Assembly (NCBI GenBank): GCA_022457155.1
Contig: JAJGOT010000259.1
Coordinates: forward strand, 395,001 to 459,000
Reading direction: 5' to 3'
DNA length: 64,000 nt
From: Cladopsammia gracilis
Lineage: Eukaryota; Cnidaria; Anthozoa; Scleractinia; Dendrophylliidae
Made by a program: the position numbers and the translations under genes. The notes beneath the pieces were generated by a model. The model did not search any database. It was not told the DNA's origin and saw only the letters and a list, made by a program, of their open reading frames with translations. Below, in pieces: positions 46,612 through 58,581 of this stretch; position 1 is the first letter of the stretch, and the number at the start of each line of letters is the position of its first letter.

Positions 46612-47074
46612 AAAATAAGTAAGTTAACATTCAAATTGATTTGCTGGTATTAGAAAGGACGACCGCGATTGTTTCGATGTTTATTTTAAACGACATATAC
46701 AGTTATGACATGCAAAAGCAAAGCAGTGATTCCTAACACCAAGCTGTTGACCCTTTAATTCCCAATATCAACCTACAAATTCTCCTTTCTTGTCCCCATA
46801 CGTTTCTTATTAAGGATTAAAACTGACAAAGAGAAATTTGGTGATGGTCACTATTGGGGCTTAAAGGTAAAGGCCAGACCCTGAAACTTTCACTATGGAC
46901 CGGTCTCTATGCTGTCTATGTGGTTGTGTTTTGAAAACTGAAATACACGTTTCGTTTGGCCGCGGTTCTGTCGTCTTCCATTAATGCTTGGTTAGAAGTT
47001 CAATTATTTGTCTGAAATTATTAGAACCTCAGCCGACCAAATGGTCAAATGAAATCTGTTTATTAGGTTCTTAC

Positions 47075-47352
47075 AGTGACATCAGCTGCCCTTGTCACAC
47101 CGAGACCTTGTTGATCAGCAATGTACTGTAGTATTGGTAAGTTCTTCAGCATTCCATACGTCAAAATCGCAACCGAATTTTTCAGCTCCGCATTTTTTCT
47201 TTTGATGGTTTGCAAGGTTGCTGTCTTATCATCAGTTGGCTCACCATCCGTCAGAAAGATGATGACCTTTTTTCTGGAAGAATCAATTCCATCAGATGAG
47301 CCTTTGAACAGGTCAAACGCGCGATTAAATGCGTTGGAATAATGTGTATATC
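47075..47352 (-). CDS. Copy 3 exon 4 (VWA end)
   Basis: Open, 278 nt; TDGEP and both splice sites intact. Confidence 0.88.
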
Positions 47353-47744
47353 CTGTAAAAAAAGGGAAAATACAGATAGGAGATTTTAGACTGTTAATTG
47401 TTTGCTAAGAAGACTCAGCAGACTTATTGACCAGTATCAATCCGTTACAGATTTGAAAACATAACATTCCGTTGGAATATATAACATAGCCGGTCAATGA
47501 CTACCTGCACTTTACGAAACAGTTAATTACTACTTTAGTAAAAAGTGATCTTCGATAAAACAAACCGAAATAGCGAAAATCCTAAAAACCGTGAGCAAAT
47601 TAAGCAGTATATGTGACTGTCGAACCTGCCATTACTGAAACCTACATAATTCGTTTTCAATTCATAGCTGAAAGCTTTAAAATTCTTGTTTGCAGGGTCA
47701 TTCTAAACATCGCCTCCCCCAACCCAAAGAAATACCACTCTTAC

Positions 47745-47892
47745 TTTCAGCAGTAATAGCGTCTACGTAGCTTTCCAAGTATTTGATGTTGATTGGCGTG
47801 GCAGTGGCTAAACGTTGGCTGTGGCAGCCTCTTCCATCGTTGTCGTATTCAACAGGTGTGGAAGCCTGGTCACTGAATTTCACTACTCCAAT
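47745..47892 (-). CDS. Copy 3 exon 3 (VWA)
   Basis: Open, 148 nt, as in copy 2. The following intron has one extra base near 47611. Confidence 0.88.
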
Positions 47893-48048
47893 CTACAGGA
47901 AAGACAAAACGTTTGACTCCATTTTGTCTTATTTTTAGCATTCTATACGGCGGTGACACCTCCCCCCCCCCCCCCCCCTTCCCACCTCCGCCACCTCTCT
48001 CTCCAATCCTCGGTATTCCTGATAATTCGTTGAAGGGATCATACTTAC

Positions 48049-48636
48049 CCTGTCCCTTGGGTTCATTGTCCTCAGAACAGTTTTTGCAGCCTCCTTAGCG
48101 ACTATGAGGCGTGATCCTCTCATGGAGCCACTGTGATCAATAACTAGTACAACGTCTTTAGGTTCTGGCGTGGCTGTTTCCACATAAAAAGGTCTGAACC
48201 GAGGATCATAAGATCCACAGCTTGTTTTGTCTTCAAACGCTGGAAAGTTCGCAAGCACACCCTTCTCGGAAGCAAAGTACTGCCACTTGATCACAGGATA
48301 ATCCTGAGAAATGGTCTTCATTTCCTCCACAACTGAATCCGCGACATGGGTAAGGGGAGTTTCAGCATTTTCTGATATTTTCACACATATGCCTGAAAGA
48401 TCGACTTTTGAGCGAAATCTTGAATCGTATTCTAGTCCACCAGAAAATTGTACATTGCAGCATTCCGTTGGGGTTTGTCTCGGAGGTGTGGTCCAAGAAT
48501 TTTCCACGGCTACTTTGAGTCTTTGTGTAACCTTGAACCTTTCCTTGAACTTTTCGGATATGCCAATTGCCAAGGTCTGAATCACTGCATTACCATCCAC
48601 CGGGTTTTCAATAAACTTCAACTTGTCAAACGCCTC
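48049..48636 (-). CDS. Copy 3 exon 2 (VWA_N, VWA metal site)
   Basis: Open, 588 nt; DHSGS present. No coding difference from copy 2 seen. Confidence 0.9.
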
Positions 48637-48866
48637 CTAAAATGGAGCACAACATAGTATTTATGTTATTAGGACCTATTGGCGCTTCAAATGCCTGAGT
48701 GGCAACATTTGTATTTCAATGTCCAATTTTTTTAGCCTACTTAGTCAGATAACCAAAGTGAAAGATCACAAATGCGAACAGCAAAATAAAGAGCTACGTA
48801 CAGTTCCCGGTATGGGTTACAGCTTTCAATTTTGTACTGCGTTATATACAAGCGGGTGCTTGTAAG

Positions 48867-49206
48867 AAATTATCCCCGGGTGGGGGGACTCCTATATAAA
48901 AATGACGGGGGTGCTCGTCGTACCTTTTAGGGGTCAAAATTTGTAGATTGGTACCGCTTAGGGTACTAAAATCTAAAATGACCACCGTTAGAATTATCGC
49001 GGTATCTTTTAGGGTATTGAGCTAAAAAAAAATATGACATGAGTTGTTTTAAAATTGGTACCTCTTAGGGGTAAAAATTATTTTGAGCAACGCCCATCAA
49101 TCGAGATTCTGGTACCTTTTGGTGTATTTCAGTCGAAACTTTCCGACGAGCACCCCCGTCATTTTTATATGAGGGTCCCCTCCCCCCCTCTCCAGGGAAA
49201 TTATCC
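48867..49206. mobile_element. Inverted-repeat element, intron 1 of copy 3
   Basis: Same as in copy 2. Confidence 0.65.
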
Positions 49207-49618
49207 TGAAACTTAAGAAAAACTACGGTGGACAAAGTGAGTGGAGTATATACTGTATTTGCGTAGTCTTTCCATGTCAAGACCTTTTCGAGCTCACTAA
49301 GTGTAATCGAACTAGAGCCAATCATGACTATAAACTTTATGTAAAAGCAGCTATTCGTAATTGCTATAAGTACTCCCTCTTTGTACACCGCTTAACTGTT
49401 CAATAACTTTATTTCGAAATAGACTCAATGCAAGATGTACATGTACACTACCAAATAATTGTAAATAGTTTTAATTGTAAATAGTTTTTTTAATGTTTGT
49501 AATTGTATTTGATTTTAGAAATTTTATTTGAGGAAATTGTTTTATATGGGGTTAACCTCATGATTTCTCCTTTCAGGAAGTGTTTTTATTAATTAGTTGA
49601 TTTCCTGAATAAAATATA

Positions 49619-49865
49619 ATGTTATGTTATGTTATGTTATGTGTTATGTTATGTTATGTTATGTTAGGTTAGGTTACGTTACGTTACCTTACGTTACGTT
49701 ATGTTATGTTATGTTACGTTATGTTATGTTATGTTATGTTATGTGTTATGTGTTATGTTATGTTATGTTATGTTATGTTATGTTATGTTATGTTATGTTA
49801 TGTTATGTTATGTTATGTTATGTTATGTTATGTTATGTTATGTTATGTTATGTTATGTTATGTTA
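49619..49865. repeat. TTATG pentanucleotide array, intron 1 of copy 3
   Basis: About 247 bp, the shortest of the three. The same GTTAGG variant block as unit 2. Confidence 0.95.
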
Positions 49866-50096
49866 TTTTAAACTCGTAATAATTTATGGATTACTACGGA
49901 GTAACCGAAGTAAACGTTCTTAAATACGAACAACAGTGGAAGAAGCTAGAGTTCCGTTTGAGTACATAAAAGCTATGAATTTCCTACTGCTCTGTATACA
50001 GGATGTTTGCAAGAACTGAAGTATAAGGGGCACGCTATTGTATGAATCCGACCAACTGCATATCCAGGTATATCAAGAACAAACTTTAAGTGTTAC

Positions 50097-50261
50097 CTGT
50101 AAAGTGTTTGTACCAAGACCATCTACTGCTAGCGTAGAAAGCGTTTGACCGAATTTCTTTGGATCAAGTATATCTGCTGCCAAGCAAGGCCGAATAAACA
50201 GTGTCGAAAAGAACATAAAAATCATTAACACTCTGCTCTGGCTGATCAATGAAGAATCCAT
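50097..50261 (-). CDS. Copy 3 exon 1 (signal peptide)
   Basis: Open, same 55 codons as copy 2; GTAACA donor kept. Confidence 0.83.
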
Positions 50262-51414
50262 CGCATTGAGACGAGGTAACGTGGTAACAATTCAGTCTAC
50301 TCGTGTCTTTTCGTGCGTTATTATATGGCTCAAACTCACCATGCACATTGCGTTCTTCCCGACGGTATAAGTTATGAAAGTAATTTTACGATATAAATCA
50401 TGTGTCGTGTGACGTTATTTGGTTTTGTTTTCCTGTTAGGTGACAAACAGCACTTGTTTTGATGCCCTCTGGCTCCAGGGCCAATATTGACTTTGGACCT
50501 CCTTGAATCACTTGGTATGCATATACTTACTGAGTAAGCATTTGCGTACTTTTGAAGCTAATGTAGTAAGGAAGGGAATGAAATACCACTTTCATAAAAA
50601 AACGAGTTAGTATTGCCGCTTTTATTCAATATGCCCAAGTCTTATAAATGTTTAATAAATTTATTTATAATTTAAATGCAACCAAAACGCTTAGTCATAG
50701 TGGAAACTGCAAAACTACTGGAATTTTAATTACTCTTGGTTTTCACATGACGTGAAAAAAATTAAAAAACGATCTAAAATATAGATTTTACAGAGCTGTT
50801 TCTAACATGTATGTTGATACCAGTGTTAGAAGCATGCCGGAAACTTGCTATTTATTCATTTATCCTTTCTGACCTTAAATTTACTATCCTGAATAGATAC
50901 CCCTAAAAAGTTCTCAAAAAATAAAAGAAATCTAAAAATGACAATTTAAAAATCAAGTAACACAATACAACATTAACGTAAATATGTACAGATCGATGCC
51001 TTAGTTGGATTAGGGGTCAGTAGTGCCCATCCCCCCTACCCTGGGGGAGGGCGAAGGGATTGCGTGATGTTGTCTGTGTTCTGTGTTCTGTGTCTGAGTT
51101 GTTGTTTTTTTTTTGCTGAAAAACAAAGCTTCATGTCGGGCTTTTGCAAATGCAGTATATTCACGTGCGTGACATAGTAAAAGGTCTGGGATTTGTTACC
51201 GATCGTTTAAAAAGGCCCCTTTTGTTCTAGTATCTCAATATTTGGGTCATCACGGATCCATTTGTGGGTTTTGAAGTCAATGATCGGCATTCCCTTAGCA
51301 GTGTCATCAGTGTATCCCGGGAGACACTCTCGTATTTTAGCTTCATTTTTGGTGACGAGTCAACTTGGACAGTTATTTCTACTAAAACGTTTGTTCTTTA
51401 GGAATTCGGCATCA

Positions 51415-52272
51415 GACTCAAAAGTCGAACCACCTCTTGTACAGCATAATATAGAAGAAATTACTGCTCAGTAACTTTCATTTGAATGCTCTCACTATAG
51501 GATTTCATCAACAAAATCAAAAGTTACAACTACCTTGTACAGCATATTAATGTAGAGTACCAAAGGAAAGTATTGCTCAGTAGCTGTCATTTGATTGGTC
51601 ACACTTTAGGAATTTATCCATCCCACAGACTCAAAAGTTCGAACCACATTGGGCAGCATAATAAACAGTACCACAGGAAAGTACTGCTCAATAGCTTTCA
51701 TTTGAATGGTCACACTGTAGGATTTCATCCACAGACTCAAAAGTTAGAACCGCCTTGTACAGCATAATAAACAGTACCACAGGAAAGTGCAGCTGAATAG
51801 CTCTCGTTTGAATGGTCACACTGTAGGATTTCATTCACAGACTCAAAAGTTAGAACCGCCTTGTACCACAGAAAAGTACTGCTCCCCTAGCTTTCATTTG
51901 AATGGTCACACTGTAGGATTTCATCCACAGACTCAAAAGTTAGAACCACCTTGTACAGCATAATAAACAGTACCACAGGAAAGTGCAGCTGAATAGCTCT
52001 CGTTTGAATGGTCACACTGTAGGATTTCATTCACAGACTCAAAAGTTAGAACCGCCTTGTACCACAGAAAAGTACTGCTCCCCTAGCTTTCATTTGAATG
52101 GTCACACTGTAGGATTTCATCCACAGACTCTGGCAGACTGAAAAGTTTGAACCACCTTATACAACATAATAAATACACTCTGTATTTCATCCACAGACTC
52201 AAAAGTTACAACTACCTAGTACAGCATAATATAGAGTATCAAAGGAAAGTACTGCTCAGTTGCTTTCATCGA
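51415..52272 (+). repeat. Array of 85-105 bp units upstream of copy 3
   Basis: Same unit order as upstream of copy 2. Confidence 0.85.
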
Positions 52273-52704
52273 TTACTTATTAAGATTTCTGCCAGACTCG
52301 TACTCAAAAGTTCGGCTACTTTATTTAATAGCGGAGCACTCGCCGGGCCGAAGGCCCGGCTGCGCAGCCCCATACTCATAGAACCAGGGGATAGAACCTA
52401 TGCCCGTCTTTTTATAATGGTCATGGCTAGCAGAATGTTTCGCGGGCGCGCGTGTACCCGCCGCCGCCGTATCGCAGGACTACAATAGCTCGCGGGCGCG
52501 TATGACGTCGCAAAACATGCGAGTACGACGTCATATTGAAACCAAAGCGAGGCTTTGTTTTTCGCGCGGTTACAAGGCCGAATGTCACGTCAGCTAGAAA
52601 AACATTTGACGTTTTGCTGTGAATTTACTAAGAGGAGAAAACCGTTTTAAAGGCGTTATTTCCCTGAATATTTCGCGGTTTGCTACTCGAGACAAGGATT
52701 CTAA

Positions 52705-53642
52705 TTAACCCTATTCAGACTGGGCTTTTTTAGGCAATCTGTGACTGGGGGGGGGGCTCCTCGGACCCCCTCTATATCTCTGGAACCAGTAAGGCTAGGA
52801 CCATGAAATTTTCACACAATGTTCACCTCCATACAAGGAAACCTCACACCCAGTTTTGACCTGCCACACCCAATTATGACGTCACAATAACGTCATTTTT
52901 TGTTTTTCCGACGTTTCTTTGATATTTTTTTATCCAGATGCTTAAAATATCAAATATAACTGTAAAATCATCTCTTTAATATTACAACATAATAAATACA
53001 AACAAGGACACACTTGTAAAGCGAGAAAAAGCAATAAAAAGCGATAAAACTATAATTTTGAAATTATTGTCCGCCATCTTGGATCCGCCATCTTGGATCC
53101 GCCATCTTGGATTTTCCTTTTTTTTTTGTTTACATTAAAATTTAAAAAATATCTAAAAGAGAAAAGGATCAGAATGTATAAAACACGTATCAAACTAATG
53201 TCTATTATCCAAACAATGAACTTAGAAGCGTTATTTAATAAATAGTACAAAATGTTTGTCTATAAGTAAAAGAGAGCAAAAATTTACCTACCCCTCCCCC
53301 CCCCAAATGTTGGTGTTAAAATTTTTTGATGTCTTTCAAGAACTAGTCCCAAGAAAAAACTATTCTAACAAGAAAATGCACTATAAGTCAAAGAACAAGA
53401 TCTTAAAATAAAAAATTCACCATATTTTAATATTTTGAAAACCTATGTGTCAAAAACCGGTTGCCATGGCAACATGGTTAATCACACTGACATGTTATGG
53501 ATACCAAAATGTCCCTAGATAAAATCTATGAAAAGGTAGAAAATTTCAGCCACATAGCTATTTCGGTGTAAGAGTTATCACAATTTTACTGGAGGGGGGG
53601 TTCGAAAAGCCCCCCCCCCTCCCCCAGTCTGAATAGGGTTAA
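52705..53642. mobile_element. piggyBac-like non-autonomous element, unit 3 spacer
   Basis: Same ends and interior; one extra T in a poly-T run near 53124. Confidence 0.75.
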
Positions 53643-55637
53643 GAGATACTCAGAAGCCGCTTTAGTGGAAAAAGACGAGCTTTCAGGGATAAAATCTTGC
53701 TTCGAGGAACTTCATGTATTACGTTTTTATCAATGTGGGAGATGTTTGTTTTTTACGGATTTCAGAACCAGAAGCGGAGATTTGAATTGCCAAGCAAGCG
53801 AGGGACTTAAAGGTAAAACAGATTACATTTTTCGATGGGAATTTATCTTGATATCAATCTGTGATTGACTTTTTCTTTGTGTTCTCGTTAGTTTTGGAGA
53901 ATTGTTTATAAACGTGTAGCTTAAATTCAGTTGTTCAGTTGTATTAATTTCTTGAATTTCATCGAAGACACGGTTCGGCCTCGATGCGATATAAATGGTA
54001 CGCGTTTTGCTTTTAAACATAAACTAATGGAGATTTGAATAAATTTTTTCCAAAGAAGATTGTGTTGTCCATTTTTATGTGTTTGTTCATTCATTACATA
54101 GATTGAAAAGCGATTTTATGTAAACAAAACAAGACTTAGATTTTATACTCGCGTCGCCTTATGCAAATATGTTTGTATATTTTTGCAAGTTTGATTTCCA
54201 AATCAGTTTCTCGGGCATTTTTTTACAAGCAACAACTGTATTTTAGTAATAGTTATTCTAGACGGAGAAAAAGTTGTTTTTGTGAACTTTTGTACGGTCT
54301 AAATGTACTGAGCAGACGGTCGGGTGATACTGTTTTTGAGAATTGCTAAAATTGAAAAATAGCCCGGTCGGTCGTCAATCTTAATTCTTGTGTTTCCGAC
54401 CTTTCACCTAAGTTAAGTTTCATCTTAGTTAAGCTTGTTCAGAGGGTCTTCAGAAAAATGGCACAACTGTTCGTCTTTCAGAGAAAAAGCCTGTGAGTAT
54501 TTGGGGCGCGAGCGAAGCGCGAAGAAAGAGCGTGGAAATGCGCGCGGAGCGTGAAGCGCGAAGGGAATCCTCCCATCCCCTCCCGTTTCTAGCGCCTGCC
54601 ACGCAGGCTATCAGAGAAATGGCACAATCCGTTCGGCTTTCAGAAAAATAGCCTACGAGTATTTGGGGCGCAAGCGAAGCGCGAGGAGAGAAGGTGGAGA
54701 TGCCCGCGGAGCGCGGATCGTGGAGCGCGAAGGGAATCCTCCCTTCCCCTCCCGTTTCTAGCGCCTGCCACGCAGGCGATTAGAGAAACGGCACAATCCG
54801 TTCGGCTTTCAGTATAATTGGGGTTTTCACTTACGTCATATCGAAATTCAGAACCATTAAACAACAGTTTTCGATTCCAAAATGTTTATGGAATTGTAGA
54901 GATTCGTTCAAGAGTTATAGGCGAACGAGTATTAGACATTTTTGGTAAGAAATGTGTGGAGCGGTCATCTTGGTGCCCCACTCAGGGGCACCAAGTATCC
55001 ACAAGTATCTGGTATCCACATACCATCTAAGAAACAGCTTTGTAGGATGTGTACTTTAGAATTTTATATTTTTATGACGTCATGTGCAAACCCCAATAGC
55101 CTGCTAGTATTTGGGGCGCAAGCGAAGCGCGAGGGGAGAGCGTGGAGACGCCCGCGACCGCGGATCGTGGAGCGCGAAGGTAATCCTACCTTCCTTCCCG
55201 TTTTTCGCGCCTGCCGCGCACGCGATTAGAGAAATGGCACAATCTGTTCGGCTTTCAGAGTTTTCGAAGCGAGTAAGAGTTCCGGATTAACAGGATCGAG
55301 ATTTTTAGGATATTTCCGAAGAACACCCCGTCATTTTTATATGTGAGCACCCATTTCATTTCCCCCCCCCCCTCCCGGGGAATACCTAACAACTGGGAAA
55401 AATACGAAGCGATACTCAATGATTTTACTTCACTTAGCAAAAATACCTTGTACTTATGCTTAGCCTTTTTTTTTCTATGTATAAATTCATATTAAATATA
55501 GAAGCAGTTCCTCTGGTATTTTTAAAAATAACAAGTTTTATTTAAAAATAACAAGTTGTTATCGCGTTTTGGCCATATATTAATATATTTTTAGGCAAAT
55601 CTACTTATTAGCTCTACAGATTGCGTTCGTGCCTTAA

Positions 55638-55829
55638 GGGACGATTCGCAACGACGATTTTTAGCGCAACATGGGTGCGCGGACGATTTTCTTCGCAATT
55701 TTTACGTTGCGAAGTGTTTGAATCAGCTTCAAAAACTTGCAACGCAAAAACCAAATTTTACTCAAGTTGTTTCGTGTAACATACCTGTCGTTAATTTTGT
55801 TGCGCAAAAATCGTCGTGCGAATCGTCCC
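55638..55829. mobile_element. Inverted-repeat element, unit 3 spacer
   Basis: Carries the same internal deletion as unit 2. Confidence 0.7.
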
Positions 55830-56167
55830 GTTTAACAGCCTTTATGTCTATCTGCTACTTTTAAAATATTTTAGCCGCACGTTTATAATAGAATAGAAAA
55901 TGAGGCGCATGTGCAAAAGTGATAAACATGCAGATAGTCGCATGCGGGCGAACCTTTGTTTAGTTATTGCTTCATTGGTATATGCGCCTCATTTACAAAC
56001 CGCGCTACTTGAAGCCGGATAACTTAAAAAGGTATGACCAGGGACGTTTTAAGAGGTAGCGGGGAGAGGGCTTCATTCAACAACCTCGATAATTTAAAAT
56101 CTAGTCTAACAGCATTCAGAGTATATACGACTACATATGAGAAAGCCAAAACATATTACTATGCCAA

Positions 56168-56286
56168 CTAAAAGAAATACACCATAACAGCAATAAAAGC
56201 AGCAATCGAACCCGACCCTTTGTCCCTTACTTCGCCGTCGTTATTGAAGCTAGTCGTGATATTTCCGCTTCCAGGAGCTCTTGTAC
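56168..56286 (-). pseudogene. Duplicate terminal exon with GPI-like tail (unit 3)
   Basis: Identical in coding content to the unit 1 version. The acceptor is mutated here too, so the change predates the amplification. Confidence 0.6.
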
Positions 56287-57701
56287 CCGCAGATTAACAA
56301 CAACAACAACAATAAGCTCAGTGTATTGGCATGACTATAAATCGTTACAGTATTGTAAAAGCGTAAGATTACATAGACTTCAAAGTTAACAAACAAACAT
56401 ACAAAGATAATCAAACAGATTACAATGAATTAAATCTGGGCCCGTTTCTCGAAAATCCCGGTAATTTTTCGGGTCCGAAGCCAAATATTGAAATCAAAAT
56501 CTAAAGAATAAAAGCGCGGGTCCTAGCGAACAAACCAGTCCATTTTGTTTTGCTAACTGATAGTTTTCTGGTACCATGACTGCACTCACTGCAGTCAGAA
56601 TCAATCGGTATTAAGCTGACTTCTCTACGTCAGATCATCGTGTAATTTCTACCACCAACTGGTTTTGAATTGAAGTTTGGCAAGACGTATTTTCTGGAAA
56701 ATCGATATTACCATGACGACGATAAACAAGAATCTTCAAATATCTCAAAGTGAAAGTTTGCAAGATCAAGATTTCGATTTTGGAATTACTTCAAGATAGT
56801 GTCAAAATGTAATTTTCATTTACTTTCTCTTTGTGGAATGCAACATTACATTAAAACACAGTTAAACCTTAGGAAATATAATGTAACGCGTCTTGAGTTT
56901 GTCTGGCATCAATTTGTCACTGGTGCTGCAGGGGAGGGGAGGGGGTATTAAGGTATAATAGCGACGGGGAAGTGCAGTTGTTTGAAACTTGCGATCTGAG
57001 AACGTTTTTGCGTGGGTTAGAAATTTTGTGGTGACGATTTTTTGGGTGAAAGAGTCTGGTGAGGACCTTTTTATGAATTAATTAATTAAATTAAAACTTT
57101 ATTGAATCTCCCAATCAGGGTTTTTCAGACCCAACGTACATAAGCATATAAATAATTCATAAGGTAAGTGAAACATTGAATAAAAATGTCAAACGTTAAA
57201 ATTGTGATAATAGCTAAAAACATCAAAAGGTAACTCTCGTAGCTAACAAGAAATGATTCGAAAAGGAATTCTCTAAGTTTCTTTTACATTTTGGGGTTAA
57301 GTTCTGGGCCTTTGAACTTTTTTAGGTCTGGTTTTAGCCTAACAGGACTTATCTTCGGGGACTAACAATTTGGCCTTATTCGGCCCTCTTCATTACTATT
57401 ATAGCTATTTATAAATTAGTTGTATTAGTTTATCATTAACTAACCACTCATATATTTTTTTGAAATTCAAATTTAAGGAGCTGTACGGTTATAGCTTTTT
57501 CCCTCAGTATAGCTTTGGCCCTGAGGAAGGCTAATTTTGCTAGCCGAAATGTTGGTCGCCAAATAAATCAGCCCATTTCGTTTGTCTTATTAGACTTCAA
57601 GTGACGTCTGGCTCGAGCATCTCTTGATTCATACTACTTGTGATCATTTTTCTACTTTTTTCACACTCTTTCACCTGATGGCCTTTCCGTGATGGATATC
57701 A

Positions 57702-57889
57702 CTAGCAACAGCTTATATCTTTCTTGTCAACCACTATGTGGAGGAAGATTGAAGTGATCATGACACAAGCCGCATATACTCCAACAGTAATACCAAAGAT
57801 AGCCCCGCCCGACAAACCGCCTTCATCATCATCAGCTTTGTCATCATCAGTTTTTGTCTGTATATTGCCGCTACCGGGAGCTCTTGTTC
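57702..57889 (-). CDS. Copy 4 exon 13 (transmembrane anchor)
   Basis: 188 nt, intact acceptor CTGTAG, helix and stop identical to copy 2. This shows that the copy 3 defects are private to that unit. Confidence 0.87.
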
Positions 57890-58180
57890 CTACAGTTAAA
57901 AACGCCAAAAAAAAATGAAAGTACAACTGAATTGAGTCTGTGGATGAAATCCTAAGCTTCCGAGGAGCTCTTTTACCTACAGGCCTAAGTAAAAACGCCA
58001 AAACAGACAAAGTACAACTGAATTGATTATGTGGATGAAATCCTTAGCTTCCGGTTGCTGTTGTACCTAGAACAGAACAGTCGAGATGAATGGATGGGCG
58101 AAATAGAACTGAATTTAGACTGTGGATGAAATCTCTAAGTATGACTACTTTAAAGGAATAGAATGTTACCTTCTGTGGTC

Positions 58181-58211
<31 letters not shown>

Positions 58212-58539
58212 TAATATAATATTTATATAGCGCTTATACATCGCGGTTCTAAGCGCTTTACAATAACACCAGGAATAACAAAGAACCTAATGATAGCATT
58301 TGTCGCGAAGGGGAATTTGTCGTTTATCGGTGGTTGGGGAGGGGGGAGAACTCCCTTATATCAGCCATACGGGGACGTTCCGTTTGACAGGGTGTGGTTT
58401 CTGGGCTTTTGCCCAGAAAATCTTAGAGTAATTTTGTAATTTTTTAATCTTTTAAACTTAGTTTTTAACCATTTTTATTTAACAGGGTCTCGCAGAATAC
58501 CACTACAATAGTGAAGTGAGCTCCCTGTATAAAGATTGA

Positions 58540-58581
<42 letters not shown>

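Larger units (their letters stand above)
37910..50261 (-). pseudogene. Copy 3: alpha-2/delta-like VWFA and Cache gene with frame breaks in exons 7 and 13
   Basis: Exons, 5' to 3': 50097-50261, 48049-48636, 47745-47892, 47075-47352, 46042-46177, 45412-45685, 44929-45124, 42297-42609, 41770-41958, 40928-41340, 40289-40445, 39099-39325 and 37910-38094. Eleven exons are open and match copy 2 in protein. Exon 7 has lost one G near 44948 (CTAATAG for CTAGATAG), shifting the frame after DEIL. Exon 13 carries three missing bases in separate places; joined in phase it reads EQDPR and then a stop, so the transmembrane helix is lost. Either this copy is a recent pseudogene or the indels are residual long-read errors. 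The otherwise near-perfect match to copy 2 makes error a real possibility. Confidence 0.65.
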